NCBI GenBank assembly: GCA_021772845.1
Contig: JAJFLF010000265.1
Location: 1 to 6,598 of the forward strand
Length of the DNA: 6,598 nt
Source: Mariprofundus sp.
GTDB lineage: Bacteria > Pseudomonadota > Zetaproteobacteria > Mariprofundales > Mariprofundaceae
Direction: 5' to 3'
The notes beneath the pieces were generated by a model that was not told the origin of the DNA, made no database searches, and saw nothing but the letters and a program-made list of their open reading frames with translations. Of this stretch, positions 5,807 through 6,598 are shown one piece after another. The translations under genes were made by a program, and so were the position numbers. The number at the start of each line of letters is the position of its first letter. Position 1 is the stretch's first letter.

Positions 5807-6598
5807 ATGACTGGGTTAAAAGCGACAAAGGATTTGCAGGAACTGGCAGAATCACTTGCAAGCGTCAGCAAAAACTCAAAAAAACTTGATATCCTTATCT
5901 TTGGTGCAGGCCTGGGTGGCTTAGCCATGCTGGAAGTACTGAGCCAATCTGAGGCCATAACTATCCATGCCATTGTTGATGTCGATGATAGTGCGCCTGG
6001 TTTCCAACTGGCCAGAGATTTAAACATCAATACGTCAACCGATAGCGAAGCAGCGCTAGAAGATTTTAACGGTGATATCATTATTGATGTTACCGGAGAC
6101 CCTGAGTTATATGCCAAACTACTGAAATTCACCGAACCCCATCATATTGAATTAATCTCCGCCAAATCAGCCAAACTGCTGTTTGATTTGGCCAACAGAG
6201 AACTGCGTAGTGAACATACCATTCAAAGCCAGAACACACGTTTAAACCTGCTAGACAGCATGCTTGAAATCACGCTTCAGCTCGAACACCGCCCCCCCAT
6301 CGATGACATTACCAGCCGATCATTTGAAGATATTCATAATCATCTGAATGCCATTAAAGGCATTGCTGTTATGTTTGATAAAGCTACTGGCATACTACAG
6401 TTTGTCGGTGCAATCGGCGTCTTGAAACCCGGATGCACGAACATCACTGAATGTGATCTTTCAGCCTGTCATGCCCTTAGTGCTGCCTGCAAAACAATGA
6501 ATGAGAAGGAACGTTACAGGGTTTTTGAATCTGGAATTCAACTGGATTGCTCAGCATTGAGCTCAGGATACAATGTAGTATTACCTCTATGGCAGAAC
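5807..6598 (+). CDS. Putative signalling protein: Rossmann-like domain, linker, Cys-rich GAF-like region (3'-truncated)
   Basis: The frame is open for 264 codons to the window edge, so the C-terminus and any output domain are missing. Residues 27-125 look like a Rossmann nucleotide-binding unit: DILIFGAGLGG (28-38) has the GxGxxG loop after a beta strand, IHAIVDVDD (53-61) ends the second strand with acidic residues, DIIIDVTGDPE (90-100) and LISAKSAKLLFDL (116-128) follow. Similar modules occur at the N-terminus of some bacterial sensor kinases. Residues ~126-165 are a charged helical, possibly coiled-coil linker. Residues ~172-264 resemble a GAF sensor domain and hold five cysteines (210, 216, 221, 228, 248). 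No membrane segment is seen, so it is probably cytoplasmic. A histidine kinase, cyclase or other regulator are all possible. The start is fixed by GGAGG at 5798. Domain calls are by eye; the Rossmann part is surer than the GAF part. Confidence 0.68.
   Translation, partial: MTGLKATKDLQELAESLASVSKNSKKLDILIFGAGLGGLAMLEVLSQSEAITIHAIVDVDDSAPGFQLARDLNINTSTDSEAALEDFNGDIIIDVTGDPELYAKLLKFTEPHHIELISAKSAKLLFDLANRELRSEHTIQSQNTRLNLLDSMLEITLQLEHRPPIDDITSRSFEDIHNHLNAIKGIAVMFDKATGILQFVGAIGVLKPGCTNITECDLSACHALSAACKTMNEKERYRVFESGIQLDCSALSSGYNVVLPLWQN

Noticed and set aside
5803..6132. Minus-strand open frame of 109 codons opposite the sensor-like gene
   Set aside because: Ser/Ala/Leu-rich composition typical of an antisense shadow; the plus-strand frame has coherent domain motifs and a Shine-Dalgarno.
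6292..6298. Run of seven C as a frameshift or phase-variation tract
   Set aside because: The frame continues sensibly on both sides (HRPPIDDI), and the run is short and inside the gene; no evidence of switching.
1..6598. Mobile element, phage defence island, CRISPR array or RNA gene
   Set aside because: No transposase, integrase, terminal repeats, spaced direct repeats or tRNA-like folds were seen; the genes are housekeeping or conserved envelope and signalling families.

Overview
The window looks like chromosomal DNA of a Gram-negative proteobacterium. Base composition is moderate (mid-40s % GC by eye). The clues are an Hsp33 with the proteobacterial cysteine spacing, an outer-membrane-type lipoprotein signal, a Tat signal, and a perfect CRP-type TGTGA-N6-TCACA site. 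The sequence does not settle the genus; a gamma- or zetaproteobacterium is my guess, and only a guess. I see no mobile element, CRISPR array, tRNA or rRNA.

Layout: (1) 1-550, + strand: the C-terminal two-thirds of the redox-regulated chaperone Hsp33 (hslO), cut by the left edge. (2) 562-1236, +: a YgjP/DUF45-type zinc metalloprotein, 11 nt after hslO and probably in the same transcript. (3) 1291-4851, -: a tight two-gene operon encoding a DUF1800 lipoprotein followed by a Tat-exported DUF1501 protein, the familiar DUF1800/DUF1501 pair of unknown function. (4) 4852-5023: a 172-bp divergent intergenic region with the CRP-like palindrome and candidate promoters. (5) 5024-5806, +: exonuclease III (xth). 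(6) 5807 to the right edge, +: the start of a signalling-type protein with a Rossmann-like nucleotide-binding domain, a helical linker and a cysteine-rich GAF-like region. It begins immediately after the xth stop codon and runs off the window.

How they fit together: hslO-ygjP is a housekeeping/stress pair. The DUF1800-DUF1501 pair probably makes two envelope proteins that act together, one lipid-anchored and one exported folded through Tat, perhaps under catabolite or cAMP-type control. xth and the downstream sensor-like gene are translationally adjacent, which suggests co-expression of base-excision repair with a putative redox or nucleotide sensor. The least explained parts are the envelope pair with its operator and the Rossmann-GAF protein; nothing here proves a new system.
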